Origin: JAUWMI01 sp964630455
Lineage (GTDB): Bacteria; Sumerlaeota; Sumerlaeia; MWCT01; JAUWMI01
Length of the DNA stretch: 11,332 nucleotides
Reading direction: 5' to 3'
Assembly (NCBI GenBank): GCA_964630455.1
Contig: CAZVVA010000125.1
Location: 1-11,332 of the forward strand
Within the stretch, counting starts at the first letter, position 1. Each line of letters begins with the position of its first letter. The notes beneath the pieces were generated by a model. That model did no database searches. It saw only the letters and a list, made by a program, of their open reading frames with translations, and had not been told where the DNA came from. Position numbers and translations under genes: made by a program. Below are positions 1-8,900 of this stretch, one piece after another.

Positions 1-50
1 GGAAAAAGGATTACCCCTCGCGCTCCCCTCCTAAACCTTTCCCTACGGGC

Positions 51-78
51 GATTTCATTCGCCGCGGCGAATGAAATC
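51..78 (-). terminator. Perfect 28-base palindrome after the radical SAM gene (possible terminator or 3'-end hairpin)
   Basis: Bases 51-64 are the exact reverse complement of 65-78, so the RNA can fold into a very stable hairpin (at most 12 pairs around a CGCG loop). It lies 8 bases past the stop codon of the leftward radical SAM gene, where a terminator is expected. No U-run follows directly on the minus strand; the nearest is about 40 bases further on (complement of the A-run at bases 3-7). It is therefore not a canonical intrinsic terminator. It may protect the 3' end, act with Rho, or be a dyad protein-binding site. Confidence 0.5.
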
Positions 79-86
79 ACCACCGG

Positions 87-1544
87 CTACTTGGTTGCGC
101 TCTTTTCGCGATCCAGGCCAAGCAAATACGCGATGAAATTACGTGCTCCGCGCAGCTTGCGGTAAAGGTCGCTACGGCTGCGCGTCTGAAACAAAAATCG
201 AATCATATAGTGCGGACGGAAGTAAAATTTCTTCAGCCCCTTATCCACGTATCTATTAATCAGCTCGTTCGACAACCCCGCGTACTCGATCACGCCGGCC
301 TGCTCACCTGCATGCAGCCATTCGTCCCAGCGTCGCGCTTTAATCAGTCCTTTGCTCCGACAATATTCGTAATACTCAGTTCCCGGAAATGGCACGGCTC
401 CCGCAAATTGCACTGTATGCAGCCCAAGCGACAGGGCAAAACCAATGCTGCGGTCCATCGTCTCAATTGTCTCGCCCGGCAGCCCAAACACGAAGCACCC
501 ATGCACGTCCAGCCGTGCCTTCTTCGCAATCGCTACGAACTCCCGCGCATCTTCCACCGTGGCGTTCTTGTGCATCCGCTTCAGCATCTCATCATCACCG
601 GATTCAAACCCCACCAGCAGCTCCCGGCATCCAGCGCGTTTCATCAGCCTGAATAGCTCCTCATCCGCCGTATCAACCCGTGCATTCACAGAAAATGTAA
701 TCTTCAATCCGCGCCTGAGAATCTCCTCGCAGATGCGCATAGCGCGCTCTTTATCCACTGTAAACGTATCATCCTCAAAAAAGAATTCACCACCGCGCAC
801 CACCTGCGGGCAGAGAGAAATATCGTGTTGCATCTCATCCACCACATTTTCGGGCGAGCGCAGACGGTAGCGCGTGCCATGCATCACCTGAGGCCACAGG
901 CAAAAGATGCAGCGGTTTGGGCAGCCGCGCCCTGAAATTATGTCAATGTACGGATGAAGCTTCCCTCCGTCAAAATACTTCATCAGATCCAGATGATGCC
1001 ATGCGGGAAACGGAAGATCATCGAGATTAGCAATTAAGGGGCGAGGTGATGTACGCTGCACGTCACCCTGATCTGTCCGGAAGCAGATCCCGTCCACTTC
1101 ATCCAGCCGCGGATAGTGGCGAATCACGTCGCGCACCGTATAATCATACTCCCCAATACACACCACATCCACGGCGCCTGCACCCTCTCGCAAGGTCTCC
1201 TCAGGCAGGGCGGAACAATGCGGCCCAACCATAATCACCACCGCATCGCACTTCTCCTTGCACAGGCGGGCACACTCAATGTCAGAATAAATCGAAGGCG
1301 TCGTAGCATCCAGGACGATATACCGAGGCCGATGCGTAGTAACAACTCGGCCCAGCATCTCCCTGTCCCAGTTCAGTGCAGGGAAATCGTACAGCTTGAC
1401 CTCCAGCCCATCCTGCTCGAGCACGGCCGTAGCATACGCAAGCCAGTCAGGTGCGCGAAGCACGCGGCCACGAGTGCGCGCAGCCCACCGCTGGGTGCGG
1501 CAGAAATCCTTCACAAACGGCTCGTTAATCACCAGGACGTCCAC
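87..1544 (-). CDS. B12-binding-domain radical SAM protein (BchE/HpnJ-like)
   Basis: This 485-residue protein has the two-domain layout of cobalamin-binding radical SAM enzymes. Residues 1-145 form a Rossmann-like B12-binding domain, with the family signature around VGPHCSALPEE (107-117) followed by IGEYDYT (130-136). No DxHxxG cobalt-ligand motif is visible, as is usual in the BchE subgroup. The radical SAM domain carries the 4Fe-4S motif C208-x3-C212-x2-C215 (GRGCPNRCIFC), followed by LWPQVMHG and RYRLRSPENVVDE, which resembles HpnJ-type proteins. FESGDDEMLKRM (313-324) and FGLPGET (353-359) are later SAM-barrel landmarks. Translation starts at GTG 1544: AGAGGA lies about 10 bases upstream, inside the end of the glycosyltransferase gene, whose stop is only 3 bases away. 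The two genes are therefore very probably one translationally coupled operon. The substrate cannot be read from the sequence. No hopanoid or chlorophyll genes are nearby, so a methyl transfer or rearrangement on a lipid or lipid-linked glycan is inference. Confidence 0.9.
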   Translation of the reverse strand: MDVLVINEPFVKDFCRTQRWAARTRGRVLRAPDWLAYATAVLEQDGLEVKLYDFPALNWDREMLGRVVTTHRPRYIVLDATTPSIYSDIECARLCKEKCDAVVIMVGPHCSALPEETLREGAGAVDVVCIGEYDYTVRDVIRHYPRLDEVDGICFRTDQGDVQRTSPRPLIANLDDLPFPAWHHLDLMKYFDGGKLHPYIDIISGRGCPNRCIFCLWPQVMHGTRYRLRSPENVVDEMQHDISLCPQVVRGGEFFFEDDTFTVDKERAMRICEEILRRGLKITFSVNARVDTADEELFRLMKRAGCRELLVGFESGDDEMLKRMHKNATVEDAREFVAIAKKARLDVHGCFVFGLPGETIETMDRSIGFALSLGLHTVQFAGAVPFPGTEYYEYCRSKGLIKARRWDEWLHAGEQAGVIEYAGLSNELINRYVDKGLKKFYFRPHYMIRFLFQTRSRSDLYRKLRGARNFIAYLLGLDREKSATK

Positions 1545-1547
1545 GGG

Positions 1548-2714
1548 TCATTCGTCCTCTTTGATCCGCACCATACTCAGCAGAAACGACGAGAAGATCG
1601 TCTGGAATCCCAGGATAATGAACGTCATCCCCACCAGCGCCTCGCGCATTTGATGGAGAGGTCCGAAATGAGTCCTGATCCAGCTATAAAGCACCAGTCC
1701 ATTCAGCACCAGTCCGATGAGCAGAAGAACCAACCCCAGGTAGATGCCCTTCTCCAAGGTGAACACCCGATAAAAACGCTCAATGAATTCGTCGCGAACC
1801 ACAAAATCGCGCGTAAACGAAATTGCTTTGGCAAACAGCCCCAGATTAATTATCTGGTATCCCAGGATCGCCAGCACGCTGCCAAGCACCATGAAATGGA
1901 CGTCAAACGTATGCCACGGAGTCCAGATCGGCCCTGGGTAGAGCGCAATAAGCAGCAGCAACCCCACCAGAAGAACCAGAAATCCCGGTACCAGAAACAA
2001 ATGGGTCGGACTATACATGAGCATAAACCGCATGTGCCGCCACCCATCATGAAACGAATGCAGCTTCGACGTTCCCTTGCGAGGATAGTATGTTATCGGT
2101 ACTTCGGCAATCTTCAAACCTGCACGCGATGCCTTAATGACCATCTCTGAGGCATACTCCATCCCCGGCGTCATGAGCTTCATTCTCTCAAATGCTTCGC
2201 GCGTGAACGAGCGCATCCCGCAATGCGAATCTGAAATCCCGGTCTTGAACAGCACGTTGAGAAACCGCGAAAGAAACGGGTTCCCGATGTAGCGGTGTAA
2301 CCACGGCATGGCGCCGGGTAAAATCGTTCCGCGCAGCCGCGACCCCATTACCATATCGTAGCCCTGGCGCAACGGCTCGATAAAGGGAAGTAGCGCAGAG
2401 AAATCATAGGTATTGTCCGAGTCGCCCATCACAATGTAGCGCCCGTGCGCTTCTCGGATGCCTTTAAGGTAGGCGTTGCCGTAGCCCTTCTTGTTTTGAA
2501 ACACCACGCGGGCACCCAGCTGCCGGGATATATCCACGCTGCGATCCTGCGACCCATTATCACAGACCACCACTTCGCCGCGCAGATGATGTTCGCGAAA
2601 TGCCTGCTGCGCCTTGCGAATACACTCGCCAATTGTCTCCTCTTCATTCAGGCACGGCATCACCACCGAAACTTCACACGCATCTTGATAACCTGCAGAT
2701 TCTTCAGCCTTCAT
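1548..2714 (-). CDS. GT2-family glycosyltransferase, DPM/DPG-synthase-like, with four C-terminal membrane helices
   Basis: This 388-residue protein opens with a GT-A fold of family 2: VSVVMPCLNEEETIG (residues 16-30), VVCDNGSQDRS (49-59), and the metal/nucleotide-sugar DxD motif in MGDSDNTYD (96-104). HCGMR (164-168) is typical of dolichyl- or polyprenyl-phosphate glucose/mannose synthases. Residues about 238-258, 272-296, 325-345 and 357-379 are strongly hydrophobic, giving four predicted membrane helices. It should transfer a sugar from a nucleotide donor to a polyprenyl phosphate at the cytoplasmic membrane face; sugar and acceptor are unknown. I chose ATG 2714 because GGAGGAG (2725-2719) sits 4 bases before it; the in-frame GTG at 2729 would overlap that ribosome binding site. 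The gene leads directly into the radical SAM gene (3-base gap), which suggests successive steps in one lipid or glycan pathway. Confidence 0.9.
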   Translation of the reverse strand: MKAEESAGYQDACEVSVVMPCLNEEETIGECIRKAQQAFREHHLRGEVVVCDNGSQDRSVDISRQLGARVVFQNKKGYGNAYLKGIREAHGRYIVMGDSDNTYDFSALLPFIEPLRQGYDMVMGSRLRGTILPGAMPWLHRYIGNPFLSRFLNVLFKTGISDSHCGMRSFTREAFERMKLMTPGMEYASEMVIKASRAGLKIAEVPITYYPRKGTSKLHSFHDGWRHMRFMLMYSPTHLFLVPGFLVLLVGLLLLIALYPGPIWTPWHTFDVHFMVLGSVLAILGYQIINLGLFAKAISFTRDFVVRDEFIERFYRVFTLEKGIYLGLVLLLIGLVLNGLVLYSWIRTHFGPLHQMREALVGMTFIILGFQTIFSSFLLSMVRIKEDE

Positions 2715-2770
2715 TCGTCTCCTCCACACATAGCCTCAGCGCTTTGAGCCGCTTCCCATCAGCAGCCGTT

Positions 2771-2794
2771 CCTGCAACCTGCAATAACAATAAC
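2771..2794. repeat. Short tandem repeats upstream of the GT2 gene
   Basis: CCTGCAA occurs twice head-to-tail (2771-2784) and is followed directly by the microrepeat TAACAATAAC. It may be replication slippage. It lies about 55 bases upstream of the GT2 start, in what would be its 5' leader. No function is evident. Confidence 0.5.
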
Positions 2795-2846
2795 GCACCA
2801 TCCGCATACTTCGAGACGCTATCAAAATGTGCGCCTATGGAGCATT

Positions 2847-3070
2847 AACCACTACGACACAACGCACACTACGCACACTACGAAAGAATTATTACTCAGA
2901 GGATCATATTCGTGCGACCGTATGGCTGATTAAGGCTTCACGCAAAGCCGCAAAGTCGCGAAGACAACATGAACTTTGCGTTCTTGGCGTCTTTGCGTGC
3001 GATGTAGAATATGTAAGTTATGACAGTGCGCTTTCTTATTCTGAATTTTGCGCGTCGTGCCGTTGTGGTT
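2847..3070. repeat. Nested inverted-repeat element of about 224 bases
   Basis: The outer arms are 2847-2867 (begins AACCACTACGACAC) and 3050-3070 (reverse complement begins AACCACAACGGCAC); by hand alignment they match at 17 of 21 positions. Inside the left arm, ACGCACACT is repeated exactly twice (2862-2870, 2871-2879). The centre holds a second, better inverted repeat (2939-2999). Arms built on a 3-base rhythm of the type ACnACn resemble small non-coding interspersed repeats seen between genes in many environmental bacterial genomes (general recollection, not a search). No transposase and no clear target-site duplication were seen. Confidence 0.6.
2939..2999. repeat. CACGCAAAG-type inverted repeat (61 bases)
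   Basis: The left arm reads CACGCAAAG-CCGCAAAG-TCGCGAAG and the reverse complement of the right arm reads CACGCAAAG-ACGCCAAG-AACGCAAAG. This makes a long imperfect stem with exact 9-base ends and a short loop near ACAACATGA. It is the core of the larger element. Motifs of this kind (repeating CGCAAAG units, paired in inverted orientation) recur in intergenic DNA of several unrelated bacterial groups, as far as I recall. As RNA it would be a strong hairpin between the TPR and GT2 messages and could limit read-through or stabilise a 3' end. Confidence 0.7.
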
Positions 3071-3149
3071 TGATATTTCTTTTTATTCTGTACTCTCTAC
3101 TTTCCTGTGTGCCTGCGCCGAACCATCCCTCTCTTCGATGCATCCACCG

Positions 3150-5702
3150 CTACTGACTTAACCGTTCTATCCGCTCCACAACGTCGCGAAATCCCGCATC
3201 AATCCGGAACACTCGCTTATACATCCGTAGTGCTTTGCTAGGCATGTGCTCCTCTTCATAGAGAAAGCCAATGTCATACATAATATTCTTAATAGCCGCC
3301 AGTTCGTCCGGATCATCGATAGTCAATTTCACCTCTGCCAGACTCTCTTCTGCCATATCAGTCATCCTTTTCTTTGCCAGGCACCATGCCAGCTTCGCCT
3401 TGCAGATATTCGCCAGCAGCGCCTGCTGCCCCGCTTTCTGATAGTGCAGAATTGCCTCGGTATAGCGCCCAAAAAAGCTACAAAGGTCTGCCAACTCAAT
3501 ATGATACTCAGCGTTGTCCGGCTCACGATCAAGCAAATCGCGCAGTTCCAACGCACGCTCTTCCTTAAGCTGACGATCCATCTTCTTCATGAGCTCATAG
3601 AGCTCGCGATCCTGTGTATCCAGCCGCTTTGCCTTGTCGAGAGTCAGCAGAGCGTCGCGATAACGCTTGAGATGCTCGTACGTGCGCGCCAGCTTCTTAT
3701 AGTTATCCAGGCGATGAGGGTCGTGCTCAATCGCTTCAGCGCCAAATTCCCCTGCCTTCTCATACTGCTTCAGGGAATAATACGCATCGAACAAATCTTG
3801 CGCCACATCACCCATCTGCGCCGCATCCACCTCAATGCCTCGCGTGTAATAGTCAATCATCCCCTGCAGATCACCACTCTCTTTCATCAACTGGCCTAGC
3901 GTCTTGATCGCAGGAAGATATGTCGGATTGATCTTCAAGATCTTGCGGCAGCCTTCACGCAATACTTCTATCGGATGGAGCGACTGCTGTGCCATTATCC
4001 TGTAAAAATCCAGCACCTTATCCCAATTGCGATCCTTTAGGTAGAGATCTGCCAGATAGTTTAGCAGCAAGAAGGTTCGATCATATTTCACTATGAGCTG
4101 CGACAGCTGCTCCATCACCTGCCCTTTAAGCTCGGGATTCTTATACAGCAGATTATCCAGTTCCATAGCCGCGCGCTCAACATACGCATTAGCCGTGAGC
4201 TTTTCAATCAGCTGGAAGCGAAGCGCCAGATTGTCTGGATCTTTGGCGATTTCCTGCTCGATCGCCTGAAGCTCCCGATTGAGAATCGCGCCATTGATCT
4301 TCGTATGCAATATGGTGAGCTGACTACGCTCGCCCTCGTCAACGAGCGCAAGGGCTGCTGTGATTTCCCGCTGCGCAGCCACGTAGTCTTTCAGCTCATA
4401 ATGCAGCGATGCTAGCCGATATGGAAAGCGATAATCCAGAGGGTAAAGATCCTTTCCGTGTTGCATCCACCGCAGCGCTTCATCAAATTCCTTGTTCTGC
4501 TCCAGCACCTCACCATACTCGCTCAGCAAGCCCGCCTTGGGCTTCTCGCCCTGAAGCATGAAACTGAGATGCGGCACCATCTTCTCATATTTCGCCTGAT
4601 CACGGTAAATCGTAAGCAGCTGCTCTCGAATACCCTCACGCTCTGGTACAACCTGGACGATCCGCTCCAGGTGACCCGCGGCCTCTTCCTGGTGCCTCAC
4701 CTCGAGGCAATACCGTGCCGCCTGCTCCAGCAGCTCTATATCGTGCGGATGGCGCAGGAGCATCTCGCGATAGCACATCAACGCCTGCGCGTACGGCGGC
4801 CCTTCGCACCGCGCAATCGCTCCGCACAGCTCTTTCGCTTTCGCATCCTCGCGCTGATAGTACAGCTTCTGCAGCCTCACCAGATCATTCAGATTCTGTG
4901 GATCGCCATATTGCTCCAGAACTGCAATCGCCTGATCCGCCTGTCCGTCGGTTTCGTACATTTGGGTCAATTCCTGCAACAGGCTGCGCTCCTTGGGATT
5001 GAGCTCGAGCAGGCGCGCGTAGCATGCGATCGCCGACTGAATATCCTCCTGTTGTTTGTACAAGCTGCCAAGGCTTCTGAGAATCTCATCGTCAACCACC
5101 CCCGCATCAAACAACGTGCGGAGAGCCTCAATCGCCTCAGCCGCACGCCCCAGCTGCAACAGCGTGAGTCCATAATATCTCTTTGTCGCCAACGCACCCG
5201 GATCAAACCAGAGCGACCCATGCAATAACCCTGCTGCCAGACGAGTTCTGGCCAACTGATAAAACAATCGGCCCGCACTGTAGACCGCACGACCAACCAC
5301 AAATTCAAATCCGAATATTACCAGCGGCCCAACAACCAGAATCGCCACGCTGAGCAGCAGATATTCAATAGCGTAGACATCGCTCCCCAGGTTTCCCGCA
5401 ATGTAACCCGTGGCCTGGGCCGAAAGCCCAAGCCCCAGGAGATACAGCCGCGTGCGTGGCCGCTGCTTGCGGTGCACATCCAAACTCAACAAATACGTAG
5501 CGACAAAAAGCGCTACCGAAAACGCAACGACCACTGACATCCAAATCCAGAACCTCTCACCCCCAACCTCCAGGTACTTATCAACCCGCTCCTCAACGCC
5601 CGCCATACCCCAGATCGCAAAATAAATAACTCCCAGGCCTACGCCCAGGAGCAGGTTGATCCCCGTCAGTATTGTAAACAGCCGATCGCGCAGTTTGCTC
5701 AT
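3150..5702 (-). CDS. Membrane-anchored TPR-repeat protein
   Basis: This 850-residue protein has four hydrophobic helices at the N-terminus (about 9-30, 51-74, 83-106, 109-136). From about residue 150 to the end it is an almost continuous helical-repeat solenoid. TPR-like units are recognisable by their spaced W/L-G-A-P pattern, for example in RYYGLTLLQLGRAAEAIEAL, AIACYARLLELNPKE, EALRWMQHGKDLYPLD, YKKLARTYEHLKRYRDALLT and AILHYQKAGQQALLA. No enzymatic domain is visible. Such proteins act as scaffolds; the membrane anchor with a long soluble solenoid suggests assembly of an envelope or secretion complex, but partner and side of the membrane are unknown. The start at ATG 5702 fits the first membrane helix, although the ribosome binding site is weak. 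The gene has its own upstream gap, closed on the far side by a terminator, so it begins a new transcription unit. Read-through into GT2 is possible across the repeat element. Confidence 0.85.
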   Translation of the reverse strand: MSKLRDRLFTILTGINLLLGVGLGVIYFAIWGMAGVEERVDKYLEVGGERFWIWMSVVVAFSVALFVATYLLSLDVHRKQRPRTRLYLLGLGLSAQATGYIAGNLGSDVYAIEYLLLSVAILVVGPLVIFGFEFVVGRAVYSAGRLFYQLARTRLAAGLLHGSLWFDPGALATKRYYGLTLLQLGRAAEAIEALRTLFDAGVVDDEILRSLGSLYKQQEDIQSAIACYARLLELNPKERSLLQELTQMYETDGQADQAIAVLEQYGDPQNLNDLVRLQKLYYQREDAKAKELCGAIARCEGPPYAQALMCYREMLLRHPHDIELLEQAARYCLEVRHQEEAAGHLERIVQVVPEREGIREQLLTIYRDQAKYEKMVPHLSFMLQGEKPKAGLLSEYGEVLEQNKEFDEALRWMQHGKDLYPLDYRFPYRLASLHYELKDYVAAQREITAALALVDEGERSQLTILHTKINGAILNRELQAIEQEIAKDPDNLALRFQLIEKLTANAYVERAAMELDNLLYKNPELKGQVMEQLSQLIVKYDRTFLLLNYLADLYLKDRNWDKVLDFYRIMAQQSLHPIEVLREGCRKILKINPTYLPAIKTLGQLMKESGDLQGMIDYYTRGIEVDAAQMGDVAQDLFDAYYSLKQYEKAGEFGAEAIEHDPHRLDNYKKLARTYEHLKRYRDALLTLDKAKRLDTQDRELYELMKKMDRQLKEERALELRDLLDREPDNAEYHIELADLCSFFGRYTEAILHYQKAGQQALLANICKAKLAWCLAKKRMTDMAEESLAEVKLTIDDPDELAAIKNIMYDIGFLYEEEHMPSKALRMYKRVFRIDAGFRDVVERIERLSQ

Positions 5703-5870
5703 TCTAGTGAATTGCCTGTCCGTCGAAAAATTCCTTCTACTATTAGCCGCGAACCAACTGTATTTTCAATACTTTTTGTCTCATTTATCAAGCTTTTATC
5801 GCCAGCCGCAGTAAGATACCAGCTCCAGCCCGATCTCGGCCCTCCAAGGCTCCGAACCGCGACCGCTCTC

Positions 5871-5930
5871 AAAAAAAGAGTTGCACCTGATACATATCCC
5901 GGACTGGACCCGTCCGGTTCAGGTGCAACT
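5871..5930 (-). terminator. Intrinsic terminator of the FN3/NHL protein gene
   Basis: AGTTGCACCTGA (5879-5890) and TCAGGTGCAACT (5919-5930) are perfect 12-base inverted repeats. Nested inside is a second perfect 6-base stem, CCGGAC (5899-5904) with GTCCGG (5912-5917). On the minus strand the hairpin is followed after CTC by a run of seven Ts (complement of 5871-5877), the classic Rho-independent layout. It lies about 50 bases past the stop of the large leftward gene. It separates that gene from the TPR gene, which must then have its own promoter between 5703 and 5870. Confidence 0.85.
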
Positions 5931-5979
5931 AACTTTTAATACCACGCACTAGCTACTGGAAAACAACAACAATCCCAGC

Positions 5980-8900
5980 TCATGGAATAGTAGGCACGTC
6001 CAGTACCTCTAGCGTCACATGGTCAAGATAGAGTGTGGCGTCCACCGCATCATTCGCATCAAAACTTAGAAAATCTATCCATTCTTGTGCCACCCACGCC
6101 CCAAAATAACGAGTCTTATAATACACGCGATATACCTCAGGCGCAGTCGATGGTGACCACTCTCCGCCACCTGTGCTCGTCACCACCTGTCCTGCAACTT
6201 CCAGTGCGTCTTCCGTAATCATACACATTCGTATTGTCGGTACACGAGACCGCTCTATTTGATCTGACCGCACTACAAACGTTCTGCGCAACAGGAACTC
6301 CCAGGTTTCGATCAAAGAATGACGCTGCGGGCTTGCCCACGAGCCAAAGGTGTTCGTGTTGGTAGTGGAAGTAAGCTGCAGCGCCCCGTCGCCCACGCCA
6401 CTTTGTGGTGGGGTAAAAACCGTGGGAACGCTGCTGAACTGCCAGCCCTCTGCACCCGTATCGAAACTGTAGTGCTCCACTTCCTGTACGTTCCTCAGCC
6501 ACGAAAGCGGAAATCGCTCCACGTTCACCTGTCGCAACCACACATTGACCCGAGGCGCATCATTCGGGTCAAAGTTCATTAAATCCATTGCCACGAAGAA
6601 GTCGTCTGCGCTTTCTCGTGCTCCAAACTTCTTCGGCGGTGGCTCGAAATAGAGCTCATACGTTTTCCCCTCTGGTGTTGGCGAATACCATCCACTCGCG
6701 CCGCTGTTTACTACCAGGAAACTCGACTGCTGGTTGTCTTGAGTGTTTATTCGAAATCGCAATGTGGGAACCTGTGCCGCATCCGTCACATCCGTTGACA
6801 CGTGATAAGCAACCCGGTAGAGCGTATCTGGCACAATTGGAACTGCATTTTCGTCACTCTGCCAGCCCCCAAACGTATTGGTATTAGTAACCGTGGTTAT
6901 GGCCAGATGTCCGGGCCCCCAGCTGAATACCGGCTCTGTAAACACCTGAGGCACGGCCATGCTCTGCCACCCCTCCGTACCAATCTCGAATCCGTACGAT
7001 GTGGCCAGATTGTCCGTAAGTGTATTAATCGTTCCCTGCAATCGTATATCGTCTATATACCATCCATCCGCTGTGAAGGAAGAATCAGTTGACAACCGGA
7101 AGCGGACAAGCAACCTAGGCGCATGATACGCGAAGAGATCCAGAACTACTTGCTCGAAGCCACTATTGGTACCTGTCACTGTAAGGATCGGCAGCGACCA
7201 CGTCTGGCCATTATCCTTGGAAAGCTCCACATACCCATAGTCAAATCCATACTCCAGGTCATAATGATGGTAAAAACTCAGCTCTTTTGTCAGTAGATCA
7301 TCAACAGTTATTACTGGCGAAATCAAGGAAACCTCTGTATTATTGGCGTAATCTCCGCCGGGACTATCACTCCACGCGTACGAGGGACTATGTGACTGTT
7401 CATTCGAGCGTGCCCACGTTCCCTCTGCAATCCACCCACGCATCAGCTCTTCCACATCATCAAATAACTTGTCAAGGGTGAGCGACGTGATGAATGTAAA
7501 CAGCTCTCCGTCATTGTCTGCTGTCCCTACGCCTCCGCTTGCATCCCTGCTCGCCACCGCATAATAATACGCCGTGTTAGGCTGCAAATGCGCCAGATCT
7601 TCCGAATGCCCGTATGTCGCCGGCCAGCCATACACCGACTCGGTCAGTGCCGCCTGTGTCAATCCGTAATACACCACGCTGTCCGAGGGCTCATCCGTCT
7701 GCCACGAGATCGTCGCCTCGCGCTCTCCTATATCAGCCACCTGGACATCCGACACCTGCGGCACGTCACACACCACTGTCGCAGTAGCATGCACTAAGCG
7801 CGCACTGCCCTTCCCATCATCTTCATCCAGGTACTCCACCTGAATCGTGTCGCCATCTGCCACCTCCAGAAGCCCATTATGAGCTGGCGTACCGGTCGTT
7901 GTCAAGATCCACCCGCGAAATACCCCTGGCTGGGCTGCCTCCTCGTACAGAGGGACTATCTCGGGTGTCGCCTCTGAGGTGCTCATTATCCATACGTTTA
8001 CATTTCCTTTGCCTTTGAGATCCGCATCTGCGAGGGTAATTCCCACGCGTTGCGCACCGTTATAGACCTCCCGGTCCAGCACCACATAGCCACGGGTAAA
8101 CGTCAGGTCAATGCCCCCATACACTGCCACGTCATAGGGGCGCACTTCATTGGCGTCATAGCCTGAAAAATCTAGCCAGTCGTATTTATTCTGAGCCCCT
8201 TTGCGCTTTACCAGATTTCCCTGTGAATCGACTGCGCAAATTCTATTATATCTCCGATTGCAGATCAGCAGATTACCGTTTGGAAGAAACGCTATTCCTA
8301 AAGTATTGCCTAAGTGGTCATCTCCCGTTAGAACCCTGAGAAGGGTTTTGGCAGAGTCAAACACATAAATCCCACCGTAGCATGCAACGTACAGGTTTCC
8401 CTTGCGGTCAAAGGCAAGGCCCCTTGCTCCATAAACTCCGTTAGATGAATCAACAAATGTTCCGACCAAGTTGCCTTCAGGATCAAGTTCCAAGACCGCA
8501 TTCCCCACGCTCACAAATACATGGCCTAACCGGTTTACAGCAAGGAAATATGGTGAAACAATACCAGAAGCAAACGTCCGAACAAATTTCCCTGCACGGG
8601 TATATTCGCGAATTTCTGAGTCGTAGTGCAATGCTACCAGAAGATTCCCATCCGAGTTGAATGCCAGCCCTCTTGGGTAGGGGATGTCAGGCTCAGACCA
8701 AGAAGGAAAGACAACAGTGTTATCTCCGTGTGAATCGGTCTTTTGTAAGCGCCAGAACGACCATGCTGAGAAATACAGATTGCCATCTACGTCAATAGCT
8801 ACGCAATACGGGGCACGGTAAATACTATCTGTCAGAAGTTGCGAAGACCCGAGTGCTGGATCGTATTCCAAGATTCTGTCCCGGCGATTGTCAACCACAA

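Larger units (their letters stand above)
2715..3149. other. 435-base intergenic region between the TPR gene and the GT2 gene
   Basis: No convincing gene lies here; reading frames crossing it have no ribosome binding site and run through repeat sequence. It holds the GT2 ribosome binding site, two short tandem repeats (2771-2784 and 2862-2879) and a nested inverted-repeat element (2847-3070). Both flanking genes read leftwards, so the region is the 3' side of the TPR gene and the 5' side of the GT2 operon. I could not identify a clear promoter for GT2 in it. Confidence 0.6.

Noticed and set aside
1116..2150. 344-codon plus-strand frame across the radical SAM/GT2 junction
   Set aside because: It is rich in H, Q, R and P with no fold signature and is antisense to two strongly supported genes.
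2827..3156. 109-codon plus-strand frame in the TPR-GT2 gap
   Set aside because: It is made largely of the inverted-repeat element, lacks a ribosome binding site, and overlaps the end of the TPR gene.
4458..5228. 256-codon plus-strand frame opposite the TPR gene
   Set aside because: It is antisense to a well-supported helical-repeat gene, with no start signals or family resemblance.
5740..5769. TTGAAA / TAATAG pair on the minus strand as the TPR-gene promoter
   Set aside because: The -10 matches only 3 of 6 positions at 18-base spacing. A promoter is needed in 5703-5870, but this one is not convincing.
5800..5880. Possible tRNA suggested by GGTTCGG on the minus strand
   Set aside because: The T-arm stem does not pair and no acceptor or anticodon arm can be built around it.
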